From Alcaligenes faecalis (GTDB taxonomy: Bacteria > Pseudomonadota > Gammaproteobacteria > Burkholderiales > Burkholderiaceae_B), in NCBI RefSeq assembly GCF_005311025.1, contig NZ_CP031747.1:4100715-4164714 (forward strand): DNA of 64,000 nucleotides, given 5' to 3'. The position numbers were made by a program, and so were the translations under genes. Below, piece by piece: positions 27,215-36,376 of this stretch (position 1 is the first letter of the stretch; each line of letters starts with the position of its first letter). The notes under the pieces are model-generated. The model ran no database searches. It had not been told where the DNA came from and was given only the letters and a program-made list of their open reading frames with translations.

Positions 27215-29287
27215 ATGCTGCCTTCTCCAGATTCAACCTTGCTAAACCGTGAGTTGTCCTTGCTCAAGTTCAATGAGCGAGTGCTGGCCATGGCCGAAAA
27301 TTCGACCACGCCTTTGCTGGAGCGCTTGCGCTACATCTGTATCGTGAGCTCTAACCTGGATGAATTCTTTGAAATTCGTATTTCCAGTCTGAAAGAACAG
27401 ATCTTGCAAAATCCTCATCAAGTGGGGGATGACGGGTTTTTGCCTCAACAAGCGTTTGACAAGGTGCAGGCTGCGGCTCACCAATTGGTCGAGAAACAAA
27501 ACGACTTGCTGATGGACGAGGTCTTGCCGACCTTGATGGATGAAGGTATAGGTTTGCTGTTGACCGCGCTATGGACACCTGCTCAGCGTGAGTGGGCGTA
27601 TCAAACTTTTTTGCGTGACGTTATGCCTTTGCTCACGCCTATTGGTCTGGACCCGGCGCATCCCTTTCCGCGCGTCTACAACAAAAGCCTGAACTACATT
27701 GTGGAGTTGAGCGGTGAAGATGCCTTCGCCCGCACCGGCACGATTGCCATTGTGCAGGCACCCCGTGCCTTGCCACGTGTGATTCGTGTGCCAGACGATA
27801 TCGCCGGCATTCCCCAGGGCTATATGCTGCTGACTTCCCTGATCAGCGTTTTTGTGGGCGAGCTTTTTCCCGGCATGGACGTAAAGGGCTGCTATCAGTG
27901 GCGCGTTACTCGTAACAGCGATCTGTTTGTGGACGAGGAAGAAGTCACCAACTTGCGCGCCGCCTTGCAGGGCGAGCTGTCGCAACGTAACTTTGGTGCG
28001 GCCGTACGTCTGGAAATTGACCGTTCCATGCCCGAGCGCCTGGAGCGCTTTTTGCAAAGCGAGTTTTCGCTGGATGTGCCAGATACTTATCGCGTCAGCG
28101 GCCCGGTCAATCTGACGCGCCTGATGCAGCTGTGTAATGTGCCAGACCGTCCGGATCTTCTGTTCCCGGATTACCGTGCGCCTATTCCGGCGCCGTTTGA
28201 TTCTTCATTTGAATCCCCCGCACAGTTTTTTGAGGCGATTTCCCGCAAAGACCAACTGCTGCACCATCCGTATCAGTCCTTCCAGCCCGTCTTGAGCTTC
28301 TTGCGTGCCGCAGCGGCGGACCCGGCCGTCGTCGGTATCAAGCAGACGATTTACCGTACTGGTGAAGATTCGGAGTTGATGAATATCCTCCTGTCGGCGG
28401 CGCGTGCTGGCAAAGAGGTAACGGTGGTGGTGGAGCTGATGGCTCGTTTTGATGAGCAGACCAATATCAATTGGGCCGCCAAGCTGGAAGAGGTGGGAGC
28501 ACACGTCAGTTACGGGGTGGTGGGGCACAAGACCCACGCCAAGATGGCCCTGGTGCTGCGTCGTGAAGGGGGTTCGATCCGGCGTTATGGCCATTTGGGT
28601 ACGGGTAACTATCACCCGCGCACTGCTCGCCTGTACACGGACTTTGGCCTGATTACCGCTAATCAGGAAATTTGCGAGGACATGGACAAGGTGTTTTCCA
28701 TGCTGACCGGGCTGGGTGCTTGGCGGCCCCTGAAGCGCTTGCTGCAGTCGCCGTTCACCTTGCATGACAGCATGATGGAACGCATCCAGGCGGAAACCGA
28801 GCGCGCCCTGGCAGGCAAGAAAGCCCGCATCATGGCCAAGATGAACTCGCTGCTGGAGCCCAAGATCATTCAGGCGCTTTATGATGCCAGCCAGGCCGGA
28901 GTCAGGGTAGACCTGATCGTGCGTGGTGCTTGCGCCTTGCGTCCGGGGGTCAAGGGTTTGTCGGAGAACATCCAGGTACGTTCAATCATCGGACGCTTTC
29001 TGGAGCACTCGCGTGTTTTCTATTTCTACAATGGCGGTCAGGAAGAGGTCTTTATTTCCTCGGCCGACTGGATGGACCGCAACTTCTTCCGCCGCGTGGA
29101 GCTGGGTGTGCCAGTGCTGGACCGCAGCCTGAAAAAGCGGGTTATTGCCGAAGCCTTCACCTATGCCTTGCGTGACAACCAGTTGTCCTGGAAGGCCAAT
29201 CCGGATGGCACTTATAACCGCATCCGCAGTCGCGGTGCCCCGTTCAATCTGCATCTGAGCATGATGCAGCGCTTGGGCGGTGTGTGA
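27215..29287 (+). CDS. ppk1: Polyphosphate kinase (PPK1)
   Basis: A 690-residue membrane-associated enzyme that polymerises the gamma-phosphate of ATP into polyphosphate. N-terminal NRELSLLKFNERVL and SSNLDEFFEIR, middle HHPYQSFQPVLSFLRAAA, and the two phospholipase D-like catalytic domains with the phospho-histidine motif GHKTHAKMALVLRRE, plus LGTGNYHPRTARLYTDFGL and RFLEHSRVFYFYNGGQEEVFISSADWMDRN. Length is normal. It precedes the pst operon by 96 bases and diverges from ppx. Confidence 0.97.
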   Translation: MLPSPDSTLLNRELSLLKFNERVLAMAENSTTPLLERLRYICIVSSNLDEFFEIRISSLKEQILQNPHQVGDDGFLPQQAFDKVQAAAHQLVEKQNDLLMDEVLPTLMDEGIGLLLTALWTPAQREWAYQTFLRDVMPLLTPIGLDPAHPFPRVYNKSLNYIVELSGEDAFARTGTIAIVQAPRALPRVIRVPDDIAGIPQGYMLLTSLISVFVGELFPGMDVKGCYQWRVTRNSDLFVDEEEVTNLRAALQGELSQRNFGAAVRLEIDRSMPERLERFLQSEFSLDVPDTYRVSGPVNLTRLMQLCNVPDRPDLLFPDYRAPIPAPFDSSFESPAQFFEAISRKDQLLHHPYQSFQPVLSFLRAAAADPAVVGIKQTIYRTGEDSELMNILLSAARAGKEVTVVVELMARFDEQTNINWAAKLEEVGAHVSYGVVGHKTHAKMALVLRREGGSIRRYGHLGTGNYHPRTARLYTDFGLITANQEICEDMDKVFSMLTGLGAWRPLKRLLQSPFTLHDSMMERIQAETERALAGKKARIMAKMNSLLEPKIIQALYDASQAGVRVDLIVRGACALRPGVKGLSENIQVRSIIGRFLEHSRVFYFYNGGQEEVFISSADWMDRNFFRRVELGVPVLDRSLKKRVIAEAFTYALRDNQLSWKANPDGTYNRIRSRGAPFNLHLSMMQRLGGV

Positions 29288-29295
29288 AATACAGA

Positions 29296-29329
29296 CTGTC
29301 ATGAACGTGTCATATAGTCTGTTTACTAT
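29296..29329 (+). promoter_or_regulatory. Pho box and -10 element of the pst operon
   Basis: CTGTCAT (29296-29302), GAAC, GTGTCATA (29307-29314) matches the PhoB site CTGTCATAWAWCTGTCAY in most positions. A third poorer unit (CTGTTTA, 29319) follows, and TACTAT at 29324-29329 sits at the proper distance for a PhoB-activated -10. Confidence 0.8.
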
Positions 29330-29383
29330 GACGACACATACAGGGTGGGCCTGTGATCTGACTATCATCAAGAGGATTTCTCG

Positions 29384-30427
29384 ATGTTAAAACGTGTATT
29401 CAACAAGGTAAGTATTGCTCTGGCGTTCAGCGCTTTTGCGGCTACTGCCACAGCTGCAGACGTAACCGGTGCTGGTGCGTCGTTCCCTTACCCAATCTAT
29501 GCCAAATGGGCGGCTGAATACGCCAAACAAACGAATAACCGCGTCAACTACCAGTCGATTGGTTCGGGTGGTGGTCAGCAGCAGATTATTGCCAAGACCG
29601 TGGATTTCGGTGCTTCGGACGACCCAATGAAGGTCGAAACACTGGAAAAAGAAAACCTGTTGCAGTTCCCCGCCGTGATCGGTGGTGTGGTGCCTGTGAT
29701 CAACGTCGAAGGCATTGAGCCTGGCAAGCTGAAACTGTCCGGTAAAGTACTGGGCGATATCTACCTGGCCAAGATCACCAAGTGGGACGATGCAGCCATC
29801 AAGGAACTGAACCCCGATTTGACCTTGCCTAACAAGGACATCGTGGTGGTTCACCGCTCCGACGGTTCGGGCACCACTTTCGGTTGGACCAACTACCTGT
29901 CCAAAGTGTCCCCAGACTGGAAGTCCCAGGTTGGTGAAGGCAAGGCTGTGAAGTGGCCTACCGGTCAAGGTGGCAAGGGTAACGAAGGCGTGGCTGCTTA
30001 CGTACGTCAGCTGCAGAACTCGATCGGCTACGTTGAATACGCTTACGCCAAGCAAAATAAACTGTCCTGGACCCAGTTGCAGAACAAGGACGGCCAATTC
30101 GTCCAGCCTGGTCAGGAAAGCTTTGCTGCCGCCGCTGCCAACGCAGACTGGGCCGGTACGCCTGGCATGGGCGTGATTCTGACCGAAGAGCCTGGCGCAC
30201 AGTCCTGGCCTATCACTTCGGCTACCTTCATCCTGATGCACAAGGTGCAGGACAAGCCCGAGAACGGTAAAGAAGTGCTGAACTTCTTTAACTGGGCCTT
30301 CGAGAACGGTGCCAAATCTGCTGAAGAGCTGGATTACGTTGCGTTGCCTAAGGACGTAACCGACCAGATCAAGGCGGCCTGGGCCTCGGAGATCAAGTCC
30401 AAAGACGGCGCTGCGGTCTGGAAGTAA
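29384..30427 (+). CDS. pstS: Phosphate ABC transporter, periplasmic phosphate-binding protein
   Basis: A 347-residue phosphate-binding protein. The signal peptide ends near ATATAA, followed by the mature start DVTGAGASFPYPIYAKWAAEY. Phosphate ligands are in GSGGGQQQIIAKTVDFGASDDPM and HRSDGSGTTFGWTNYLSKV. Close to E. coli PstS in length. The Pho box lies about 70 bases upstream, and a hairpin after the gene likely lowers transcription of the membrane genes relative to this one. Confidence 0.97.
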   Translation: MLKRVFNKVSIALAFSAFAATATAADVTGAGASFPYPIYAKWAAEYAKQTNNRVNYQSIGSGGGQQQIIAKTVDFGASDDPMKVETLEKENLLQFPAVIGGVVPVINVEGIEPGKLKLSGKVLGDIYLAKITKWDDAAIKELNPDLTLPNKDIVVVHRSDGSGTTFGWTNYLSKVSPDWKSQVGEGKAVKWPTGQGGKGNEGVAAYVRQLQNSIGYVEYAYAKQNKLSWTQLQNKDGQFVQPGQESFAAAAANADWAGTPGMGVILTEEPGAQSWPITSATFILMHKVQDKPENGKEVLNFFNWAFENGAKSAEELDYVALPKDVTDQIKAAWASEIKSKDGAAVWK

Positions 30428-30470
30428 GATTCGTGTTCAAATACAGGTCAGTTGTAAATTGATCCTGCGA

Positions 30471-30500
30471 GACGGCCCACCTCTAGGTGGTGCCGTCTTT
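30471..30500 (+). terminator. Hairpin between pstS and pstC (partial terminator)
   Basis: GACGGC (30471-30476) pairs with GCCGTC (30492-30497) around an inner CCACCT/AGGTGG stem, then TTTATTA. Its position suggests attenuation rather than a full operon end, since no clear new promoter is seen before pstC. Confidence 0.75.
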
Positions 30501-30647
30501 ATTATGTAAAAATTACGGTTTTGTCTTGAACGCACAGCGCGTAGCGTTATCCGGTTTGTTGGGCTGGAGCAGCCTTGGCTGTTACAGAATCTGTGAATCG
30601 GTTGCAGTGCGTTCGTCCTATTCCGGCCTGACCCTTCATCTGTCTAC

Positions 30648-31586
30648 ATGAAATCAAATCAGAACGCCTTTATGGACGGCATTTTCAAGAACATGACACG
30701 CTCGTTTGCGTTTCTCGTGTTCATATTGCTGGCTGCCATCTCTATTTCCCTGATCTATGGAAGCCGGGAATCCATTGCCGAATACGGTTTCTCTTTTCTC
30801 TGGACGAATAACTGGGATCCGGTCAATAACGAATATGGTGCATTGGTGCCCATTGCCGGTACCTTGCTGACTTCTTTCATCGCACTCTGTATTGCCGTGC
30901 CGGTCTCGTTTGGCATTGCGATGTTCCTGACAGAGCTCTCGCCAGCCTGGTTGCGTCGCCCTCTGGGTACGGCCATTGAAATGCTGGCTGCGATTCCCTC
31001 CATTATTTACGGTATGTGGGGCCTGTTTGTTTTTGTGCCCCTGTTCCAGCGCTATGTACAGCCTGGCCTGATCTCCTTTTTTGACGGGGTGCCAGTGCTG
31101 GGTCAGATCTTTGCGGGCCCTCCCTTCGGGATTGGTGTGTTCACCGCCGGTCTGATTCTGTCCATTATGGTGATCCCCTTTATTACCGCCGTGATGCGCG
31201 ACGTGTTCGAGCTGGTGCCTCCCATGCTCAAAGAGTCCGCATACGGTCTGGGCAGCACGACCTGGGAAGTGATGTGGCGTGTGGTGCTGCCTTTCACCAA
31301 GAACGGGGTGATTGGCGGGATCATGTTGGGTCTGGGACGTGCGCTGGGTGAAACCATGGCTGTCACCTTTGTGATTGGTAACTCCTTTAACTTGCCAAGC
31401 TCGCTGTTTTCGCCCTCGAACTCGATTGCGTCTGCACTGGCCAACGAGTTTAACGAAGCCGGTGGCATGCAGAAATCCGCCTTGCTGGAGCTGGGTCTGA
31501 TCCTGTTCCTGATCACCACGGTTGTATTGGCGATCTCCAAGTTGCTCTTGTTGCGTCTGGCCAAGAACGAAGGCACGTCGCGCTAA
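30648..31586 (+). CDS. pstC: Phosphate ABC transporter permease PstC
   Basis: A 312-residue inner-membrane permease with six hydrophobic segments. Typical stretches: [39 protein letters not shown], the ATPase-contact loop [26 protein letters not shown], and [17 protein letters not shown]. It forms the channel with PstA. 220 bases separate it from pstS; pstA follows after 12. Confidence 0.96.
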   Translation: MKSNQNAFMDGIFKNMTRSFAFLVFILLAAISISLIYGSRESIAEYGFSFLWTNNWDPVNNEYGALVPIAGTLLTSFIALCIAVPVSFGIAMFLTELSPAWLRRPLGTAIEMLAAIPSIIYGMWGLFVFVPLFQRYVQPGLISFFDGVPVLGQIFAGPPFGIGVFTAGLILSIMVIPFITAVMRDVFELVPPMLKESAYGLGSTTWEVMWRVVLPFTKNGVIGGIMLGLGRALGETMAVTFVIGNSFNLPSSLFSPSNSIASALANEFNEAGGMQKSALLELGLILFLITTVVLAISKLLLLRLAKNEGTSR

Positions 31587-31598
31587 GGATCACCTACC

Positions 31599-32462
31599 AT
31601 GTTTGATAAAAAATCCGCAATTAGTCTGAGCAACCCGATTTACAAACGCAGGCAGGTGTTTAACCGCCTGATGCTGGGTGTGTCTTTTACTGCCTTGATC
31701 TTCGGCCTGTTCTGGCTGTTCTGGATCATCTGGACCCTGATTGAAAAGGGTAGCAGTGCCATGGCCTGGTCCCTGCTGTTTGAAAGCACCCCGCCTCCTG
31801 GTGGTGAGGGTGGTTTGCTGAACGCCATTGTTGGCAGTGTCATGATGGCTGGCGTCGGTACCCTGATCGGTACGCCTATCGGCATTCTGGCCGGCACCTA
31901 TCTGGCCGAATACGGTCAGCGTGGCTGGCTGGCTCCGGCCACCCGCTTTTTGAACGACGTGCTGTTGTCGGCACCGTCCATCATTATTGGTCTGTTCATT
32001 TATGCCGTGTATGTGGCACAGGTGGGTCACTATTCGGGTTGGGCCGGTTCCTTGGCTTTGGCTATTTTGGTGATCCCCGTGGTGGTACGTTCCACAGACA
32101 ATATGTTGATGCTGGTTCCCAACGGTCTGCGCGAAGCCGCGGCGGCTCTGGGCTGCCCTAAGTGGAAGATTGTGATGTCCATCTCCTACCGTGCTGCCTT
32201 GCCCGGTATCGTGACGGGCGTTCTGCTGGCTGTGGCTCGTATTGCGGGTGAAACGGCTCCCTTGTTGTTCACCGCCTTGAACAACCAGTTCATGTCCCTG
32301 AACATGAACGCGCCGCTGGCCAACTTGCCGGTGGTGATTTTCCAATATGCTGCCAGCCCCTTTGAGGACTGGAACCGTCTGGCCTGGGCAGGTGCGGTGC
32401 TGATTACCTTGCTGGTCTTGGGTATCAATATCCTGGCTCGCAGCCTTTTCCGCCAAAAATAA
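31599..32462 (+). CDS. pstA: Phosphate ABC transporter permease PstA
   Basis: A 287-residue partner permease of PstC. Recognisable by GGLLNAIVGSVMMAGVGTLIGTPIGI, LSAPSIIIGLFIYAVYV, the loop VPNGLREAAAALGCPKWKIVMSISYRAA and IARIAGETAPLLFTALNNQF. Six membrane segments by hydrophobicity. Twelve bases from pstC and 33 from pstB, so one transcript is likely. Confidence 0.96.
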   Translation: MFDKKSAISLSNPIYKRRQVFNRLMLGVSFTALIFGLFWLFWIIWTLIEKGSSAMAWSLLFESTPPPGGEGGLLNAIVGSVMMAGVGTLIGTPIGILAGTYLAEYGQRGWLAPATRFLNDVLLSAPSIIIGLFIYAVYVAQVGHYSGWAGSLALAILVIPVVVRSTDNMLMLVPNGLREAAAALGCPKWKIVMSISYRAALPGIVTGVLLAVARIAGETAPLLFTALNNQFMSLNMNAPLANLPVVIFQYAASPFEDWNRLAWAGAVLITLLVLGINILARSLFRQK

Positions 32463-32495
32463 CGTTTTCACGGAGCGCCCTAGTCGGCCAACGCT

Positions 32496-33275
32496 ATGAG
32501 TCAAATTATTACCTCCGACGAATCGACCAAGATTGAAATCCGCAACCTGAATTTCTTCTATGGCAAATTCCATGCCCTGCGCAATGTGAACATGTCTATC
32601 AAGGAAAAGAAGGTCACGGCCTTTATCGGACCATCCGGTTGCGGTAAATCCACCTTGCTGCGCACGCTGAACCGCATGTACGAGCTGTACCCCGGCCAGC
32701 GCGCTGAAGGTGAAATCCTGCTGGACAATGAGAACCTGCTGACGTCCAAGCAGGACATTTCCCTGATCCGCGCCAAAGTGGGCATGGTGTTCCAGAAACC
32801 GACACCGTTCCCCATGAGCATTTATGACAACGTGGCCTTTGGCGTGCGTTTGTTCGAGCGCCTGAGCAAAGGTGAGATGGACGAGCGCGTGGAGTGGGCC
32901 TTGTCCAAAGCCGCGCTGTGGAACGAAGTGAAAGACAAGCTGCACCAAAGCGGTAACGGCCTGTCCGGTGGTCAGCAACAGCGTCTGTGTATTGCCCGTG
33001 GTGTGGCGATCAAACCCGAAGTTCTGCTGCTGGACGAGCCTTGCTCGGCACTGGACCCGATTTCCACGGCCAAGATTGAAGAGCTGATTGCTGAACTGAA
33101 AGCGGATTACACCGTGGTGATCGTGACCCACAACATGCAGCAAGCGGCACGTTGCTCGGATTACACCGCCTATATGTATCTGGGCGAGTTGATGGAGTTT
33201 GGTGAAACTGACCAGATCTTCGTGAAGCCCGCTCGCAAGGAAACCGAAGACTACATCACGGGTCGTTTCGGTTAA
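32496..33275 (+). CDS. pstB: Phosphate ABC transporter ATP-binding protein
   Basis: A 259-residue ATPase. Walker [21 protein letters not shown], the PstB-specific [22 protein letters not shown], signature [13 protein letters not shown], Walker [14 protein letters not shown] and H-loop [19 protein letters not shown] are all present. Normally phoU follows; here the operon ends in a terminator and the next gene is an unrelated acyl-CoA synthetase on the other strand. Confidence 0.97.
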   Translation: MSQIITSDESTKIEIRNLNFFYGKFHALRNVNMSIKEKKVTAFIGPSGCGKSTLLRTLNRMYELYPGQRAEGEILLDNENLLTSKQDISLIRAKVGMVFQKPTPFPMSIYDNVAFGVRLFERLSKGEMDERVEWALSKAALWNEVKDKLHQSGNGLSGGQQQRLCIARGVAIKPEVLLLDEPCSALDPISTAKIEELIAELKADYTVVIVTHNMQQAARCSDYTAYMYLGELMEFGETDQIFVKPARKETEDYITGRFG

Positions 33276-33370
33276 TCAGACGGATGCGGGCAGAGCGGCC
33301 TTGCAGTGCTTTGCCTGGAGTTTGAATAAAGCCATACCCCCACATCGGGACAGTCGTTCCTGTGTGGCAC

Positions 33371-33417
33371 ACACCCCAATCGCTGGATTTACGTCCAAGG
33401 ATTGGGGTGTTTTTTTA
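33371..33417 (+). terminator. Terminator of the pst operon
   Basis: ACACCCCAATC (33371-33381) pairs with GATTGGGGTGT (33400-33410), with a smaller inner TGGA/TCCA stem, then a run of T. Confidence 0.92.
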
Positions 33418-33505
33418 TCCATTGGGGCGGCGATACAGTGTTGGCTCCAGTAAAGGGAGTAGCGACGGCCTTGTGTTGTGCGGGTGCCGCCTGCAGCTAG
33501 TGCCT

Positions 33506-35131
33506 TTACTGGCTCAATTTGCGTAAAGCATGACGTATGACTTTGCCGGTGGTTGTCATGGGCAGGGCATCGACAAACTCAATCAGCCGTGGGTACTCAT
33601 GTGCAGCCACCCGGCGTTTGATGTGCTCCTGAATCTCCTTGACCAGTTCCTGGGACGGTTCGATATCCTCCTTCAGCACCACAAAAGCTTTCACGACTTC
33701 GGTGCGTTCGGGGTCGGGGACACCGATCACTGCCGCCATGGCGACAGCGGGATGCCCCATCAGGCCATCCTCAATCGGGCCGGGCCCAATGCGGTAGCCG
33801 GAGCTGGTGATGACATCATCATCGCGGCCTACGAACTGGATATAGCCATCCTCGTCCTGCATGCCTTTGTCGCCAGTCAGCAGCCAGTCACCCACAAATT
33901 TCTCGCGAGTGGCTTCAGGCCGCTGCCAGTAACCCAGGAACATAACCGGATCGGGGGACTGCACGGCAATATGGCCTTCGATGCCGGGTTTCTGAGTTTG
34001 CCCCTGATCATCCACAATCGCGACCTTGTGACCAGGCACGGCCTTGCCGATCTTGCCCGCCTGGCCCGGAAACCAAGCCGAGCAAGAGGACACGATCATG
34101 TTGCACTCGGTTTGTCCGTAGAACTCGTTGATGGTGATGCCCAGTTCCTGCTTCGCCCAATCCAGCAGCTGTGCGCCTAGTGACTCCCCGCCACTGGCAA
34201 TGGATTGCAGCCTCAAAGGCCATTGCTCGCGTGACCATTGGCTGCGACGCAGCATTTTCAGGGCAGTAGGGGGCAGGAAGGTATGCGTGACACCGTGCTC
34301 GGACATCAGTTTCCAGGTAGCCTCGGCATCGAATTTGGGGGAGCGGTAGGCCAGCACGGGTATGCCGTGATGCCAGGCCGGTAGCAGCACATCCAGCAAG
34401 CCGCCAATCCAGGCCCAGTCGGCGGGCGTCCACATCAGGCCTTCGCCTGTGGGCAGGAAGTTGTGCGACATCTCTACGCCCGGCAGATGCCCCAGCAGCA
34501 CGCGGTGGGCATGTAGAGCACCTTTGGCCGAACCTGTGGTGCCGGAGGTATAGATCAGCACGGCAGGGTCGTCTGCGCGGGTGTTCAATGTGCGCGGTGC
34601 CGGTTCGGGGTGGGCGGCAATGGCTTGCCATAAGGAAAGTGCATCGCCCTGATCCTGCTGGCTGTCACTTTGGTAAAGATGTTTGAGCTGTGGCAGGTGC
34701 TCGCGCAAGGGCAACACCGTCTCCAGGCCTTGTTGATCGGTAATCAAGGTGCTGGCACCGGAATCATTCAGCCTGTAGCGCAGCGCGTCCGTGCCAAACA
34801 GGGTGAACAAGGGCATGGCAATGGCGCCAATCTTGTAGGTCGCCAAATGCGCCAGCGCCGTTTCAAGTCCTTGAGCCAGAAAGATGGCGATACGGTCGCC
34901 TGCCTGAATACCCTGGGCTTGCCAGGCAGCCGCTAAAGAATCGGACCAGGCTTTGAGCTGATCGAAGGTGTAGCGCTTGATCTGACCATCGGGCAATTGC
35001 TGGATCAGGGCCAGACGCCCGGACCCGTCAGCCCATTTGTCGCAGGTGTCGTGAGCGATGTTGTAGTGCTCGGGGATGGACCAGTGAAATTCCGAGTAGC
35101 TTTGTGAGTAAACCGAATCAGCAGACAGCAT
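33506..35131 (-). CDS. AMP-dependent acyl-CoA synthetase
   Basis: A 541-residue adenylate-forming ligase that would activate a carboxylic acid as its CoA thioester. Motifs in order: P-loop VLIYTSGTTGSAKGALHAH, INEFYGQTECNMI, LLTGDKGMQDEDGYIQFVGRDDDVITSSGYRIGPGPIE and the C-terminal catalytic lysine in TTTGKVIRHALRKL. The shape (PADWAWIGGLLDVLLPAW) is that of the acetyl/medium-chain acyl-CoA synthetase group rather than long-chain FadD. I start at ATG 35131; a TTG six codons upstream is in frame. It is the first leftward gene after the pst operon; a role in activating an aromatic acid for the nearby cluster is possible but unproven. Confidence 0.88.
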   Translation of the reverse strand: MLSADSVYSQSYSEFHWSIPEHYNIAHDTCDKWADGSGRLALIQQLPDGQIKRYTFDQLKAWSDSLAAAWQAQGIQAGDRIAIFLAQGLETALAHLATYKIGAIAMPLFTLFGTDALRYRLNDSGASTLITDQQGLETVLPLREHLPQLKHLYQSDSQQDQGDALSLWQAIAAHPEPAPRTLNTRADDPAVLIYTSGTTGSAKGALHAHRVLLGHLPGVEMSHNFLPTGEGLMWTPADWAWIGGLLDVLLPAWHHGIPVLAYRSPKFDAEATWKLMSEHGVTHTFLPPTALKMLRRSQWSREQWPLRLQSIASGGESLGAQLLDWAKQELGITINEFYGQTECNMIVSSCSAWFPGQAGKIGKAVPGHKVAIVDDQGQTQKPGIEGHIAVQSPDPVMFLGYWQRPEATREKFVGDWLLTGDKGMQDEDGYIQFVGRDDDVITSSGYRIGPGPIEDGLMGHPAVAMAAVIGVPDPERTEVVKAFVVLKEDIEPSQELVKEIQEHIKRRVAAHEYPRLIEFVDALPMTTTGKVIRHALRKLSQ

Positions 35132-35218
35132 GAGAGACACTTTTCCCAAAGGTGAAACAGACTCCCATCCTAACGCCTTGAGCGGGATGACCCTATCCGG
35201 GCTAATCAGTAGAAAAGA

Positions 35219-35247
35219 AAAACGGCGCTGGGGGGGCGCCGTTTTTC
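35219..35247 (-). terminator. Terminator after the PepSY-like gene
   Basis: AAAACGGCGC and GCGCCGTTTTT flank a G-rich loop; read on the minus strand the second arm is followed by T residues. It separates the small exported protein from the acyl-CoA synthetase. Confidence 0.8.
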
Positions 35248-35340
35248 GTCCTGCTACCGACTTCTACTGCTAAAACAACTGCGTGTTGTCACTGCTACTG
35301 CTTGCGAACATCAACTGCTTAGGGGAAAGTGATGTGATGA

Positions 35341-35757
35341 TCAGGACTTGGTGGCCTCTTTCGTGGCGCTGTCACGTTGTTGATCGTGACCGGAGCGGTG
35401 GCCGCGACGATGCTGACCGTCGTTCTTGCGCTCTACAACCGTAAACTCGCCATTGGCACCCTCGGAACGGACACGTACAACCTTGCCGTCCTTATCAACC
35501 ACCATGGCCATGATGTTGTCGCCTCGCTGATGCAGGCTGCCCACTTTGGTGTAGCCGGCATCTTTCAGGCGCTGGTAGGCGGGACCGATATCGGTGACTT
35601 GATCAGCGGTCAGCGGTTTGTGGTCGCGGGCCTGACGGGCTTGTTTCTGCGTGCTCTGTGTTTGGGCTGCGCTTGTGGCTTCCTGTGCAATGGCAGCGGT
35701 GCCACCCAACAGACTTGCGCTCAATACCAGGGCAGAAAAGAGGGAAGTGCGTTTCAT
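35341..35757 (-). CDS. Small exported protein with PepSY-like domain
   Basis: A 138-residue secreted protein: signal peptide MKRTSLFSALVLSASLLGGTAAIAQ, a Gln/Ala-rich linker, then a PepSY-like stretch (LTADQVTDIGPAYQRLKDAGYTKVGSL ... MAMVVDKDGKVVRVRSE) and a His/Arg-rich tail (HRRGHRSGHDQQRD). The ATG at 35757 has AAGGAG eight bases upstream, which rules out longer starts in the frame. PepSY domains often inhibit or sense in the periplasm; the His tail might bind metal. Function unknown. Confidence 0.75.
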   Translation of the reverse strand: MKRTSLFSALVLSASLLGGTAAIAQEATSAAQTQSTQKQARQARDHKPLTADQVTDIGPAYQRLKDAGYTKVGSLHQRGDNIMAMVVDKDGKVVRVRSEGANGEFTVVERKNDGQHRRGHRSGHDQQRDSATKEATKS

Positions 35758-35979
35758 GTATAGCTCCTTCATGTAATCAAAAAGTGGTGCTGTCAGATTC
35801 CTGGGTAGCTTCCTTTTGAGGTGGGAAGGTTTGTTTGTCCTGTCAGCCTGGTGCCCATTATGGACAGGTGGCTCTGAATCTAAACTGAAGCCGCTGTTCA
35901 TGTTATGTTCATCCGCAGCTTGCTATATAAGGGGGAGTGATCGTTTGATCCCTCTTTTTTTCTGCACGTACCGATTCTT

Positions 35980-36261
35980 ATGACGTCCATTAAACAATCC
36001 GCCTTGCTGATGAGTTTGGCCGCCGTTTTGACGGCGGTGATGCCATTGGCACTGGCCCATTCTCACGATTACCCTGACTGCGGCAGCAAAAAGCAGAAGG
36101 GTGATTCGTCGTGGGACTGGGATCAGCGTTCGGATTGGTCTGGACATGATTACCTCGGGGACGATGACTGTTTTCGTCGTTTGCCCCCTCCGCCGCCTCC
36201 ACCCGAAGGGAAGGGAAGGGAGGAGGGGCTTTGGCTGAGGCTGAATGTTCTCGGGGTTTAG
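35980..36261 (+). CDS. Hypothetical small exported protein, Asp/Trp-rich with polyproline
   Basis: A 93-residue frame opening with a believable signal peptide (MTSIKQSALLMSLAAVLTAVMPLALAHS), then a charged Asp/Trp/Ser stretch (SSWDWDQRSDWSGHDYLGDDD), seven prolines and a short tail. I do not recognise it. There is no clear ribosome site before the ATG. The signal peptide is the main reason to accept it; the end runs close to the nested palindrome element. Confidence 0.45.
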   Translation: MTSIKQSALLMSLAAVLTAVMPLALAHSHDYPDCGSKKQKGDSSWDWDQRSDWSGHDYLGDDDCFRRLPPPPPPPEGKGREEGLWLRLNVLGV

Positions 36262-36376
36262 GGGGGCAGAAGAGCAGAACGATATGCGTTTAGGAAACGC
36301 AGAGGAGCAAGGCACGAGGCCCTGTTTGGTCAAAGAGCCCGTAAGAGATTGGTAGATAAAAAGCCGTTGTGAGCCG

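Noticed and set aside
31590..33143. A minus-strand open frame of 517 codons across pstA and pstB
   Set aside because: Shadow of two certain plus-strand genes; crosses a gene boundary without relevance to either.
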